Shown: positions 21,689 to 32,600 of the stretch, piece by piece | How the letters are laid out: each line of letters starts with the position of its first letter | Position numbering within the stretch: position 1 is the first letter of the stretch | DNA from: Sphaeroforma sirkka | Taxonomy: Eukaryota; Opisthokonta; Ichthyosporea; Ichthyophonida | Length of the DNA: 50,848 nt | Assembly: GCA_001586965.3 (NCBI GenBank) | Contig: LUCW03002033.1 | Coordinates: 1 to 50,848 of the forward strand | Direction: 5' to 3' | Program-made: the position numbers and the translations under genes | The notes under the pieces: model-generated | Told to the model about the DNA's origin: nothing | What the model saw: only the letters and a program-made list of their open reading frames with translations | Database searches by the model: none

Positions 21689-21926
21689 TGTAGTAAGTAT
21701 ACGCGAGAGATGATCAACGTTCTCCTCCTGGGGAGGGGACGTTGTTCATTTATTAGTAATTATAAACAGTAATCCTAAAATGACTGACTCTTAAATGAGT
21801 CATTAGTCATGTGCTGTAAAACCAGCAAAACCCTAAAACCCAGTTTACAGATTGTTCTGCGGACGACAAGCAGCCACCAATAAACCTAAAATAATCAAAT
21901 AAATATAAGTACTTGTATTCTGAGGA
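21689..21926 (-). repeat. Gypsy-B 3' LTR (minus strand)
   Basis: The CA end is sharp at 21689 (TGTAGTAAGTATACGCGAG on the plus strand). The other end is slightly altered next to the C-run at 21928-21934, which is the polypurine tract complement. Confidence 0.8.
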
Positions 21927-24900
21927 ACCCCCCCAAACTGAAGCACTGAACAAAGCAGTGTGCCAGTTTCAGAGATGATAAGAATAGCATAGTACCTTAT
22001 ATTGGCATTATCCTCAGAGCCAGAGCATTGTGCTGGCATTTATCCTCGAGAGCTAGAGCATTGTGCTGGCATTTATCCCTCAGCTAGAGCATTGTGCTGG
22101 CATTTATCCTCAGAGAGCTAGAGCATTGTGCTGGCATTTTACCTCAGAGAGCTAGAGGACCCGATGTACGTACGTCTCGAGCGACCCGTCGTGTTTGAAT
22201 TCTTGAAGCTACTGTTCATCTGTGTCAGCATATAGGAGTTTGGCAAGTACAATATAGGACTGTATTTGTGTCGGAAGAAAACTGCCAGTGGCAGAAACCG
22301 TGCAAACCATTAACCCGCTGTTTCAAAACAATGCCCAAGGAGTTGTTTGATTGATTTCGCTGTGTTATACTCCGAAGCAAGAGTGGCTCATTTAACAGAG
22401 GACGAGCTTGAGCCGCTGACGATTTTCCCTCGCGAGCTCGAGTGCTAACCGTTTATTCTCGCGAGCTCGAGTGGCTGGTTTATACTCGGGAGCTAGAGTC
22501 GCTGCTTTTATACTCAAGAGCTCAGAGTGGCTGGTTTATACCGAGGAGCTAGAGTTGCTGGTTTATACTCGGGAGCTAGAGTCGCACTTTTTATAGCTTT
22601 CAAGAGCTCGAGTGGCTGGTTTATACTCAGGAGCTAGAGTTGCTGGTTTATGCACCAGAGCTTGAGCTCGATATCCGAGAACAAAGTTATATTGAAGATA
22701 AAGTATTAGAACTGTGCACGTTGGCGCTTACACGTGTCCGTGTCTGCGAAGCTTCTGTGGGAGAAGGCCGCGATATCGTTGGCATCATCAAAAGCTTCTG
22801 CAGTCCCGTTGGTTCGCCTTCTCGCCATCTCACCAGGTATTCTAATTTCCCCGTCTCATCATCATTCGTACGATGTGTGATAATATGGCGAAACTCAACC
22901 CCTCCTTCGGTCCATAAGTCTTCGTTAATTTGGTGGGTCTGTGCGTCTATGCACTAAACGGAGGAGTTCCACCCGTACCGGTTTGGTCTTGAATTCTGGT
23001 GGGGCGGAACCATCCTTGTTCGCTAACTCGTAGCGTTGGCCGTGTCTAGCTTTTGACTACATATGGTCCAAACAATGGCCGCATAGCCTTCGTTGTTCGG
23101 CCTTCTGATCGTACCATGACCACATCTCCTTCGTCGAAATGTACCAAGTCGTGAGCATGCAGGCGGTCAAATGTCGTCGTAAGCTTGCCTGTATACTTCT
23201 TGGTAATGTGGTGGAGGGTCGGCAATATAGTGTCCTGTAACTGGTCTAATCGTTGTGCCCAGGTGTCATTTGTCATCGGCTGAGAATCCGGTAACTCGTC
23301 CGTGAAATCGGCGAACGGAACATGGCGGCGGCCAAAGTACACGCTAAACGGTGCACTCTTATGGCGACGGGATATCCGAAGGTTCTGGTATAGCATCGTA
23401 AACGGAAGGCGTTCGTCCCATCGAAGGGGAACTGCCTCACAGCATTGTCGAATAGAACGTGTAATCTCCTTGTGACGTCGTTCTGCCGCGCCCAGCACTT
23501 GGGGTCGATATGGTGGAGACACCTTATGTAGCATCCCCACTTCCTGGACCAGAAGCTCCACTAACTTGTTGGTGAACTCCTTCCCCATGTCTGTTTGGAT
23601 TTTACGGGGAAACCATGTTCGCCAAAAATCTCTATATGAGTGTCTGTGTCGTGGTTTCCTTTGTCTTGTCCGGTGTGGCTCGAAGGATAGAATAGCCTGT
23701 GGCGATGTCTAAGACGTGAAGAATATAATTGTTCTTGCGTCTGGACTCCAGTGGCATCGGGATGTAGTCCACTTGAATATGGTCCCACGGGTAGCGTGCA
23801 ACAATCGATGCTAATCATCGGGTGGAAACCTTTACGAAGTGTGTCCTGTCCCAAACATGTGCCACATTGCCGCTTAACTTCTGTGGCTAACTCAAGACCC
23901 CTGGCCAAACGTGACCGTTCTGACGAAGTTGTTGGACTGTGTCCGCCGCCCCATGATGTCCTTGTTCGTGTTGCGCTTGCGTGAGTTGCGTACGACGCTG
24001 TTTCTCCGCCGGACTCTACTTGTGCAAACGCCGGTTGACCCTCTGCATCTGCCAGTGCCACTGAGATTTCTCGCGCTGTGTCTAAGCACATGACATATTT
24101 TGTATGCTTTGGTTCTGCAAAACCAAGTCGCTGTGAAAACAGCGGGTCCAGTTTGAATCCATTGGGAGGACCCACCCGTGCTACTACGGTATGACCCCAT
24201 GGTGTCTTCCCACATGCGTACTTAGCGTACTTGAGGAACGTGTGTGGTGTCCGTGGTACCAGCACCGGTTCTGTCTGCAATAACTGCTTGAACAGGTCGA
24301 ACCATGGTGCTCTTGGTACCCATGGTAGACATACTGTGGCCCGTGCGCCGTCGGCTCGTATCTTGCGTAACATCCTGTGTATCTGTTCCCCAAGGCGGGT
24401 TCATCCATCCATCGACTATCGACCAGTCGTGGGCAAACGCTCCTTCCCCATCATCCTTCGTCCAGAACCGAGGAAGCTGAGCGTTGGTTGGGTCCGCAAA
24501 CCACATCTATGTCATTCGGTCCAAAGTGTTGAGCGCTTCATTCAAAGTAAGGTGGGAATAACTGCCAGCCGTCTGTATACATTATTTCGAGTTCGTCCTG
24601 CTCCGCTGTCCCCTCGTGTACTCTACTTAACATGTCCGGGAGCACATTTTCTATCTCTCTGGTATATGCGATATGGTAAAGTTGAATGGCGCGATGATAT
24701 GATGCCATCTCTGAAGCATCGGATTAAGCTTGAGCTGTGTGTTCATATACACAAGGGCCTTTGTGGTCCGTGAAGACCTCAAACCGTTGCCCATCCAAGT
24801 ATTCCCTGAAATGTGTCAGTCCATATTTATAGTAACTCCTTCATAGGTGTGGCGTAGTTCTGTATCGCATGGTTCAGAGTCTTACTAAAGAAGAACATAA

Positions 24901-24957
24901 GGTAATGTTTCAGAATTATCGTTGACCCATTGGAATGAGCGCTCCCCTAAACCGTAT
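21689..24957 (-). mobile_element. Gypsy-B copy 3, 3' half on the minus strand
   Basis: Read on the minus strand from 24957: RNase H end, the Dam-like segment (about 24510-24200), integrase (about 23890-23050), chromodomain (about 22990-22720), the 3' repeat fields (about 22660-22380 and 22160-22010), a polypurine tract complement near 21927, and the 3' LTR (21689-21926). It is the inverted partner of 26200-29612. The longest intact stretch is 23046-23588, covering the integrase core end and C-terminus. Broken, with several breaks. Confidence 0.83.
21689..24957 (-). repeat. Left arm of a second inverted duplication (~3.3 kb)
   Basis: Reverse complement of 26200-29612 with scattered indels. 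The match stops abruptly at 24957 and 26200, inside RNase H. The spacer 24958-26199 holds the RT of the plus-strand copy. Confidence 0.87.
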
Positions 24958-25369
24958 AGATGCTATAGTGGGGCAAGAATGTTGAAAGGAATGGGTCGAC
25001 CGGAGGCGGTAACGCAATCGCCACTTGCACCAATAGACCCTTTCAGAACTAGACGAGCTCATGAACTCATACCACGCCGACGATCACCTAACACGACGGA
25101 ACCCGTCGATGTACAAAAACGGCAAGGGGCAACAGGATTTCGAAGAAATTGGCAGAAATTGCCGACAACGCGCGCTGTCGTCTGGAAGGGAGTGGGTAAC
25201 CATCCCAGTTGTGGTGTGAACAAGCGTTGCAGATGCGGCGATCGGCGCGTAATGTCTTCGCCTTGTGCCGATCGATGGCTTCCCTAGGATGTGGATGAAC
25301 AAGATGAAGAAGTGGTTGACGGATTTGGTGATCACTTAAAACTGAACGACACCAACGCGTTGTTAATCT

Positions 25370-26000
25370 TCACTCTCCTTGCGGTACCGACCGTCATTCG
25401 ATGCGGAAGGCAACGATAAGTGGGTACGCGTGTGTTTAGATATGCGTGCCGTTAACTGCGCGTTATTCCTGGTGACCAGTTCCTGATCCCCAAGGTCAAC
25501 GAACTCATATCTCGCCTCAAGAGTAAAGAAGTACTACACGACGCTGGACATATCGGCTGCATACCACAGGCTGCCCATCCATCCAGACTCACAATACTTA
25601 TTTAGTTTTACACACGAACGTTATCAGTACTCGTTCACATCAGCACCGTTCGGTCTTCATGTACTCACGCAGCAGTTTCAACGTACCTTGAGTACAATAC
25701 TTGATGGCTTACCGGTTCACACATATATATCGATGACATAGGTATCGCCAGTGACGGTTATGACGAACACGTTAGGACGGTGCAGAAGGTGATACAACGC
25801 TTAACATACCACAGTTTCAAAGCTTAACCCTGCCAAGTGCCACTTCGCTATCTCCGAAGTCATGATCCTAGGGAAGAAAGTATCGGCACAAGGCATTGAC
25901 ATTGACCATGAAAAGCAGGCCAAGCTGATCGACTGGCCCACACCACAACGATACAAAGATATAGCCTCGGCGTTGGGTTTAGCAAATTACCTCCACGAAC
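25370..26000 (+). pseudogene. Gypsy-B reverse transcriptase region
   Basis: RT blocks match the Gypsy-A RT: a PKVNELISRLK segment, the conserved SAPFG-type block (FTSAPFGLHVLTQQFQ), a VDD-type catalytic area near 25730, and the thumb block ILGKKVSAQGIDIDHEKQ at about 25865. Related to, but distinct from, Gypsy-A. Broken fossil. Confidence 0.75.
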
Positions 26001-26252
26001 ATCTGCCTAATTTCGCGAACACACGGTTGCACCCTTGCGCGAATTTTGCAAACTCAAACCAAAGGAGTTGATAGGTGATCGTTGGGAGGAGAGACATGCA
26101 CAGGCGTGGCAGGCAATGAAAGACGCAGTGGTGAATGCTGTGGCGTTACACTTTCCGGTCGACGGCATTCCTCTGAACTTGGAAACCGACGCTAGCGATT
26201 ACGGTTTAGGGGAGCGCTATTCCAATGGGTCAACGGTAAGAAACATTACTTA

Positions 26253-26933
26253 ATGTTCTTTAGTAAGACTCTGAACCATGCGCAACAGAACTACGCCACA
26301 CCTATGAAGGAGTTACTGGCATTGGTATATGGACTGACACATTTCAGGGAATACTTGGATGGGCAACGGTTTGCGGTCTTCACGGACCACAAGGCCCTTG
26401 TGTATATGAACACACAGCTCAAGCTTAATCCGATGCTTCAGAGATGGCATCATATCATCGCGCCATTCAACTTTACCATATCGCATATACCAGGAGAGTC
26501 AAATGTGCTCCCGGACATGTTAAGTAGAGTACACGAGGGGACAGCGGAGCAGGACGAACTCGAAATAATGTATACCGACGGCTGGCAGTTATTCCCTAGT
26601 TACTTTGAACAAGCGCAACAACACTTTGGACCGAATGACATAGATGTATTTGCGGACCCAACCAACGCTCAGCTTCCTCGGTTCTGGACGAAGGATGATG
26701 GGGAAGGAGCGTTTGCCCACGACTGGTCGATAGTCGATGGATGGATGAACCCGCCTTGGGGACAGATACACAGGATGTTACGCAAGATACGAGCCGACGG
26801 CGCACGGGCCACAGTATGTCTACCATGGGTACCAAGAGCCAAGAGCACCATGGTTCGACCTGTTCAAGCAGTTATTGCAGACAGAACCGGTGCTGGTACC
26901 ACGGACACCACACACGTTCCTCAAGTACGCTAA
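26253..26933 (+). pseudogene. Gypsy-B RNase H end plus Dam-like segment
   Basis: A 226-codon open stretch. Residues ~1-90 are the RNase H C-terminal half (PMKELLALVYGLTHFREYL, VFTDHKALVYM, then HIPGESNVLPDMLSRV). Residues ~110-195 resemble N6-adenine methyltransferases of the phage Dam type (PF05869-like): DVFADPTNAQLPRFW, FAHDWS, then WMNPPWGQIHRMLRKI with NPPW at 26748-26759, and ATVCLPWVPR. The (N/D)PP(W/Y/F) box is the catalytic motif IV of amino-methyltransferases, and DIRS-type retroelements are known to carry Dam-like genes. Enzyme activity is not shown by sequence and the domain may be structural only. Confidence 0.6.
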
Positions 26934-27289
26934 GTACGCATGTGGGAAGACACCATGGGGTCATACCGTAGTAGCACGGGTGGGTCCTCCCAATGGATTC
27001 AAACTGGACCCGCTGTTTTCACAGCGACTTGGTTTTGCAGAACCAAAGCATACAAAATATGTCATGTGCTTAGACACAGCGCGAGAAATCTCAGTGGCAC
27101 TGGCAGATGCAGAGGGTCAACCGGCGTTTGCACAAGCGAGTCCGGCGGAGAAACAGCGTCGTACGCAACTCACGCAAGCGCAAACACGAACAAGGACATC
27201 ATGGGGCGGCGGACACAGTAACAACTTCGTCAGAACGGTCACGTTTGGCCAGGGGCACTTGAGTTAGCCACAGAAGTTAAGCGGCAATG

Positions 27290-28363
27290 TGGCACATGTT
27301 TGGGACAGGACACACTTCGTAAAGGTTTCCACCCGATGATTAGCATCGATGCACGCTACCCGTGGGACCATATTCAAGTGGACTACATCCCGATGCCACT
27401 GGAGTCCAGACGCAAGAACAATTATATTCTTCACGTCTTAGACATCGCCACAGGCTATTCTATCCTTCGAGCCACACCGGACAAGACAAAGGAAACCACG
27501 ACACAGACACTCATAGAGATTTTTTGGCGAACATGGTTTCCCCGTAAAAAATCCAAACAGACATGGGGAAGGAGTTCACCAACAAGTTAGTGGAGCTTCT
27601 GGTCCAGGAAGTGGGGATGCTACATAAGGTGTCTCCACCATATCGACCCCAAGTGCTGGGCGCGGCAGAACGACGTCACAAGGAGATTACACGTTCTATT
27701 CGACAATGCTGTGAGGCAGTTCCCCTTCGATGGGACGAACGCCTTCCGTTTACGATGCTATACCAGAACCTTCGGATATCCCGTCGCCATAAGAGTGCAC
27801 CGTTTAGCGTGTACTTTGGCCGCCGCCATGTTCCGTTCGCCGATTTCACGGACGAGTTACCGGATTCTCAGCCGATGACGAATGACACCTGGGCACAACG
27901 ATTAGACCAGTTACAGGACACTATATTGCCGACCCTCCACCACATTACCAAGAAGTATACAGGCAAGCTTACGACGACATTTGACCGCCTGCATGCTCAC
28001 GACTTGGTACATTTCGACGAAGGAGATGTGGTCATGGTACGATCAGAAGGCCGAACAACGAAGGCTATGCGGCCATTGTTTGGACCATATGTAGTCAAAG
28101 CTAGACACGGCCAACGCTACGAGTTAGCGAACAAGGATGGTTCCGCCCCACCAGAATTCAAGACCAAACCGGTACGGGTGGAACTCCTCCGTTTAGTGCA
28201 TAGACGCACAGACCCACCAATTAACGAAGACTTATGGACCGAAGGAGGGGTGGAGTTTCGCCATATTATCACACATCGTACGAATGATGAGACGGGGAAA
28301 TTAGAATACCTGGTGAGATGGCGAGAAGGCGAACCAACGTGGGGAAACAGCAGAAGCTTTTGA
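27290..28363 (+). pseudogene. Gypsy-B integrase with chromodomain
   Basis: The zinc-type segment ends CGTCLGQDTLRKGFHP. The catalytic core includes YPWDHIQVDYIPMPLESRR and LDIATGYSILRATPDKTKE. The later core is in the 266-codon open stretch 27563-28363: GKEFTNKLVELL, SPPYRPQVLGAAERRHKEI, then the C-terminal GPY/F-like block MRPLFGPYVVKARHG, then the chromodomain FRHIITHRTNDETG with LEYLVRWREGEPTW. A basic tail follows. Integrase inserts the element DNA; the chromodomain is thought to guide it to heterochromatin. Broken fossil. Confidence 0.8.
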
Positions 28364-28481
28364 TGATGCCAACGATATCGCGGCCTACCACAAAGCTTCG
28401 CAGACACGGACACGTAAGCGCCAACGTGCACAAGTCTAATACTTTATCTTCAATATAACTTTGTTCTCGGATATCGAGCTC

Positions 28482-28850
28482 AAGCTCTGGAGCATAAACC
28501 AGCAACTCTAGCTCCCGAGTATAAACCAGCCACTGAGCTCTTGAGTATAAAAAAAGCAGCGACTCTAGCTCCCGAGTATAAACCAGCAACTCTAGCTCCC
28601 GAGTATAAACCAGCCTCTCGAGCTCTTGAGTATAAAAAAGCAGCGACTCTAGCTCCCGAGTATAAACCAGCAACTCTAGCTCCCGAGTATAAACCAGCCT
28701 CTCGAGCTCTTGAGTATAAAAAAAGCAGCGACTCTAGCTCCCGAGTATAAACCAGCCTCTCGAGCTCTTGAGTATAAAAAAGCAGCGACTCTAGCTCCCG
28801 AGTATAAACCAGCCACTCGAGCTCATGAGAATAAACGGTTAGCACTCGAG
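28482..28850 (+). repeat. Tandem 27-29 bp repeats with GAGTATAAA, Gypsy-B 3' region
   Basis: Two unit types alternate: one reads CTCTAGCTCCCGAGTATAAA then CCAGCAA, the other CTCGAGCTCTTGAGTATAAA then AAAGCAGCGA. I count 11 GAGTATAAA motifs here. The units lie after the chromodomain stop and well before the polypurine tract, so they are untranslated. Confidence 0.88.
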
Positions 28851-29125
28851 CTCGCGAGGGAAAATCGTCAGCGGCTCAAGCTCATGAGGTTAAATGAGCC
28901 ACTCTTGCTTCGGAGTATAACACAGCGAAATCAATCAAACAACTCCTTGGGCATTGTTTTGAAACAGCGGGTTAATGGTTTGCACGGTTTCTGCCACTGG
29001 CAGTTTTTTTCTCCGACACAAATACAGTCCTATATTGTACTTGCCAAACTCCTATATGCTGACACAGATGAACAGTAGCTTCAAGAATTCAAACACGACG
29101 GGTCGCTCGAGACGTACACATCGGG

Positions 29126-29292
29126 TCCTCTAGCTCTCTGAGGTAAAATGCCAGCACAATGCTCTAGCTCTCTGAGGATAAATGCCAGCACAATGCTCTA
29201 GCTCTCGAGGATAAATGCCAGCACATGCTCTAGCTCTCGAGGATAAATGCCAGCACAATGCTCTAGCTCTCGAGGATAATGCCAGCACATAA
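29126..29292 (+). repeat. Tandem ~33 bp repeats, Gypsy-B distal 3' region
   Basis: About five units of the type CTCTAGCTCTCGAGGATAAA then TGCCAGCACAATG. They share the CTCTAGCTC core with the proximal field, so the two fields look like diverged relatives. Counterparts are 22010-22160 and 8561-8650. Confidence 0.85.
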
Positions 29293-29365
29293 GGTACTAT
29301 GCTATTCTTATCATCTCTGAAACTGGCACACTGCTTTGTTCAGTGCTTCAGTTTGGGGGGGGGGT

Positions 29366-29612
29366 TGTGGTCAGAATACAAGTACTTATATTTATTTGAT
29401 TATTTTAGGTTTATTACAAGTTTTACAGTTTATCAGAATAATCTGATAAACTGGGTTTTTAGGTTTTGCTGGTTTTACAGCACATGACTAATGACTCATT
29501 TAAGAGTCAGTCATTTTAGGATTACTGTTTATAATTACTAATAAATGAACAACGTCCCCTCCCTGAGGAGGGAGAACGTTGAGATACAGTTATCTCGCGT
29601 ATACTTACTACA
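29366..29612 (+). repeat. Gypsy-B 3' LTR (247 bp) at the satellite edge
   Basis: Preceded by a run of ten G residues (29355-29364), the polypurine tract. Begins TGTGGTCAG at 29366 and ends TACTACA at 29612. The next base already belongs to the 99-bp satellite. The same three hairpins as in the other LTR copies are present. Confidence 0.9.
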
Positions 29613-32600
29613 TAGGTATGAACCAGTAGGGTCCAGATAGAAGGCTTCTTAGCCGTTGGCCAACAATATATAGACTAGACCGGTCACGTACTGCAAATAT
29701 TTCAATCCGTATAGGTACGTATAGGTACGAACTAGAAGGGCCCAGATAGAAGGTTTCTTAGCCGTTGGCCAACGATATATAGACTAGACCGGTCACGTAC
29801 TGCAAATATTTCAATCGGTATAGGGTATAGGTTTGCCGTTGGCCAACGATATATAGACTATACCGGTCACGTACTGCAAATATTTCAATCCGTATAGGTA
29901 CGAACTAGAAGGGCCCAGATAGAAGGTTTCTTAGCCGTTGGCCAACGATATATAAACTAGACCGGTCACGTACTGCAAATATTTCAATCGGTATAGGTAT
30001 GAACCAGTAGGGCCCAGATAGAAGGCTTCTTAGCCGTTGGCCAACGATATATAGACTAGACTAGACCGGTATAGGTACTGCAAATATTTCAATCGGTATA
30101 GGTATAGGTTTGCCGTTGGCCAACGATATATAGACTATACCGGTCACGTACTGCAAATATTTCAATCGGTATAGGTATGAACCAGTAGGGCCCAGATAGA
30201 AAGCTTCTTAGCCGTTGGCCAACGATATATAGACTAGACCGGTCACGTACTGCAAATATTTCAATCCGTATAGGTATGAACCAGTAGGGCCCAGATAGAA
30301 GACTTCTTAGCCGTTGGCCAACGATATATAGACTATACCTGTCACGTACTGCAAATATTTCAATCCGTATAGGTATGAACCAGTAGGGCCCAGATAGAAG
30401 GTTTCTTAGCCGTTGGCCAACGATATATAGACTATACCGGTCACGTACTGCAAATATTTCAATCCGTATAGGTATGAACCAGTAGGGCCCAGATAGAAGG
30501 CTTCTTAGCCGTTGGCCAACGATATATAGACTAGACCGGTCACGTACTGCAAATATTTCAATCGGTATAGGTATAGTAGGGCCCAGATAGAAGGTTTCTT
30601 GCCGTTGGCCAACGATATATAGACTAGACCGGTCACGTACTGAATATTTCATAGGGCCCAGATAGAAGGTTTCTTAGCCGTTGGCCAACGATATATAGAC
30701 TAGACCGGTCACGTACTGCAAATATTTCAATCCGTATAGGTATGAACCAGTAGGGCCCAGATAGAAGGTTTCAGCTTAGCCGTTGGCCAACGATATATAG
30801 ACTAGACCGGTCACGTACTGCAAATATTTCAATCCGTATAGGTATGAACCAGTAGGGCCCAGATAGAAGGTTTCTTAGCCGTTGGCCAACGATATATAGA
30901 CTAGACCGGTCACGTACTGCAAATATTTCAATCGGTATAGGTATGAACCAGTAGGGCCCAGATAGAAGGTTTCTTAGCCGTTGGCCAACGATATATAGAC
31001 TAGACCGGTCACGTACTGCAAATATTTCAATCCGTATAGGTACGAACTAGAAGGGCCCAGATAGAAGGTTTCTTAGCCGTTGGCCAACGATATATAGACT
31101 AGACCGGTCACGTACTGCAAATATTTCAATCGGTATAGGTATGAACCAGTAGGGCCCAGATAGAAGGTTTCTTAGCCGTTGGCCAACGATATATAGACTA
31201 GACCGGTCACGTACTGCAAATATTTCAATCCGTATAGGTATGAACCAGTAAGGCCCAGATAGAAGTTTTTTAGCCGTTGGCCAACGATATATAGACTAGA
31301 CCGGTCACGTACTGCAAATATTTCAATCGGTATAGGTATGAACCAGTAGGGCCCAGATAGAAGGTTTCTTAGCCGTTGGCCAACGATATATAGACTAGAC
31401 CGGTCACGTACTGCAAATATTTCAATCCGTATAGGTATGAACCAGTAGGGCCCAGATAGAAGGTTTCTTAGCCGTTGGCCAACGATATATAGACTAGACC
31501 GGTCACGTACTGCAAATATTTCAATCCGTATAGGTATGAACCAGAAGGGCCCAGATAGAAGGTTTCTTAGCCGTTGGCCAACGATATATATAGACTAGAC
31601 CGGTCACGTACTGCAAATATTTCAATCCGTATAGGTATGAACCAGAAGGGCCCAGATAGAAGGTTTCTTAGCCGTTGGCCAACGATATATAGACTAGACC
31701 GGTCACGTACTGCAAATATTTCAATCCGTATAGGTATGAACCAGTAGGGCCCAGATAGAAGGTTTCTTAGCCGTTGGCCAACGATATATAGACTAGACCG
31801 GTCACGTACTGCAAATATTTCAATCCGTATAGGTATGAACCAGAAGGGCCCAGATAGAAGGTTTCTTAGCCGTTGGCCAACGATATATAGACTAGACCGG
31901 TCACGTACTGCAAATATTTCAATCCGTATAGGTATGAACCAGAAGGGCCCAGATAGAAGGTTTCTTAGCCGTTGGCCAACGATATATAGACTAGACCGGT
32001 CACGTACTGCAAATATTTCAATCCGTATAGGTATGAACCAGTAGGGCCCAGATAGAAGGTTTCTTAGCCGTTGGCCAACGATATATAGACTAGACCGGTC
32101 ACGTACTGCAAATATTTCAATCCGTATAGGTACGAACCAGAAGGGCCCAGATAGAAGGTTTCTTAGCCGTTGGCCAACGATATATAGACTAGACCGGTCA
32201 CGTACTGCAAATATTTCAATCCGTATAGGTATGAACCAGTAGGGCCCAGATAGAAGGTTTCTTAGCCGTTGGCCAACGATATATAGACTAGACCGGTCAC
32301 GTACTGCAAATATTTCAATCCGTATAGGTATGAACGAACCAGGGCCCAGATAGAAGGTTTCTTAGCCGTTGGCCAACGATATATAGACTAGACCGGTCAC
32401 GTACTGCAAATATTTCAATCCGTATAGGTATGAACCAGTAGGGCCCAGATAGAAGGTTTCTTAGCCGTTGGCCAACGATATATAGACTAGACCGGTCACG
32501 TACTGCAAAAATATTTCAATCCGTATAGGTACGAACCAGAAGGGCCCAGATAGAAGGTTTCTTAGCCGTTGGCCAACGATATATAGACTAGACCGGTCAC

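Larger units (their letters stand above)
24958..29612 (+). mobile_element. Gypsy-B copy 4: RT to 3' LTR, chromodomain Gypsy
   Basis: The fullest Gypsy-B copy. Parts in order: unassigned sequence (24958-25369), reverse transcriptase (25370-26000), RNase H (26000-26530), a Dam-methylase-like segment (26590-26950), integrase (about 27290-28110), chromodomain (about 28190-28430), tandem repeat fields (28482-28850 and 29126-29292), polypurine tract (29355-29364) and 3' LTR (29366-29612). It has no gag, no protease and no 5' LTR directly attached. The 5' LTR and leader at 20143 could once have belonged to it. Broken, with about half a dozen or more breaks. Its 3' LTR forms the edge of the satellite array. 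Confidence 0.85.
26200..29612 (+). repeat. Right arm of the second inverted duplication (~3.4 kb)
   Basis: Reverse complement of 21689-24957. The outer end is the 3' LTR end in both arms; the inner end falls in RNase H. Confidence 0.87.
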
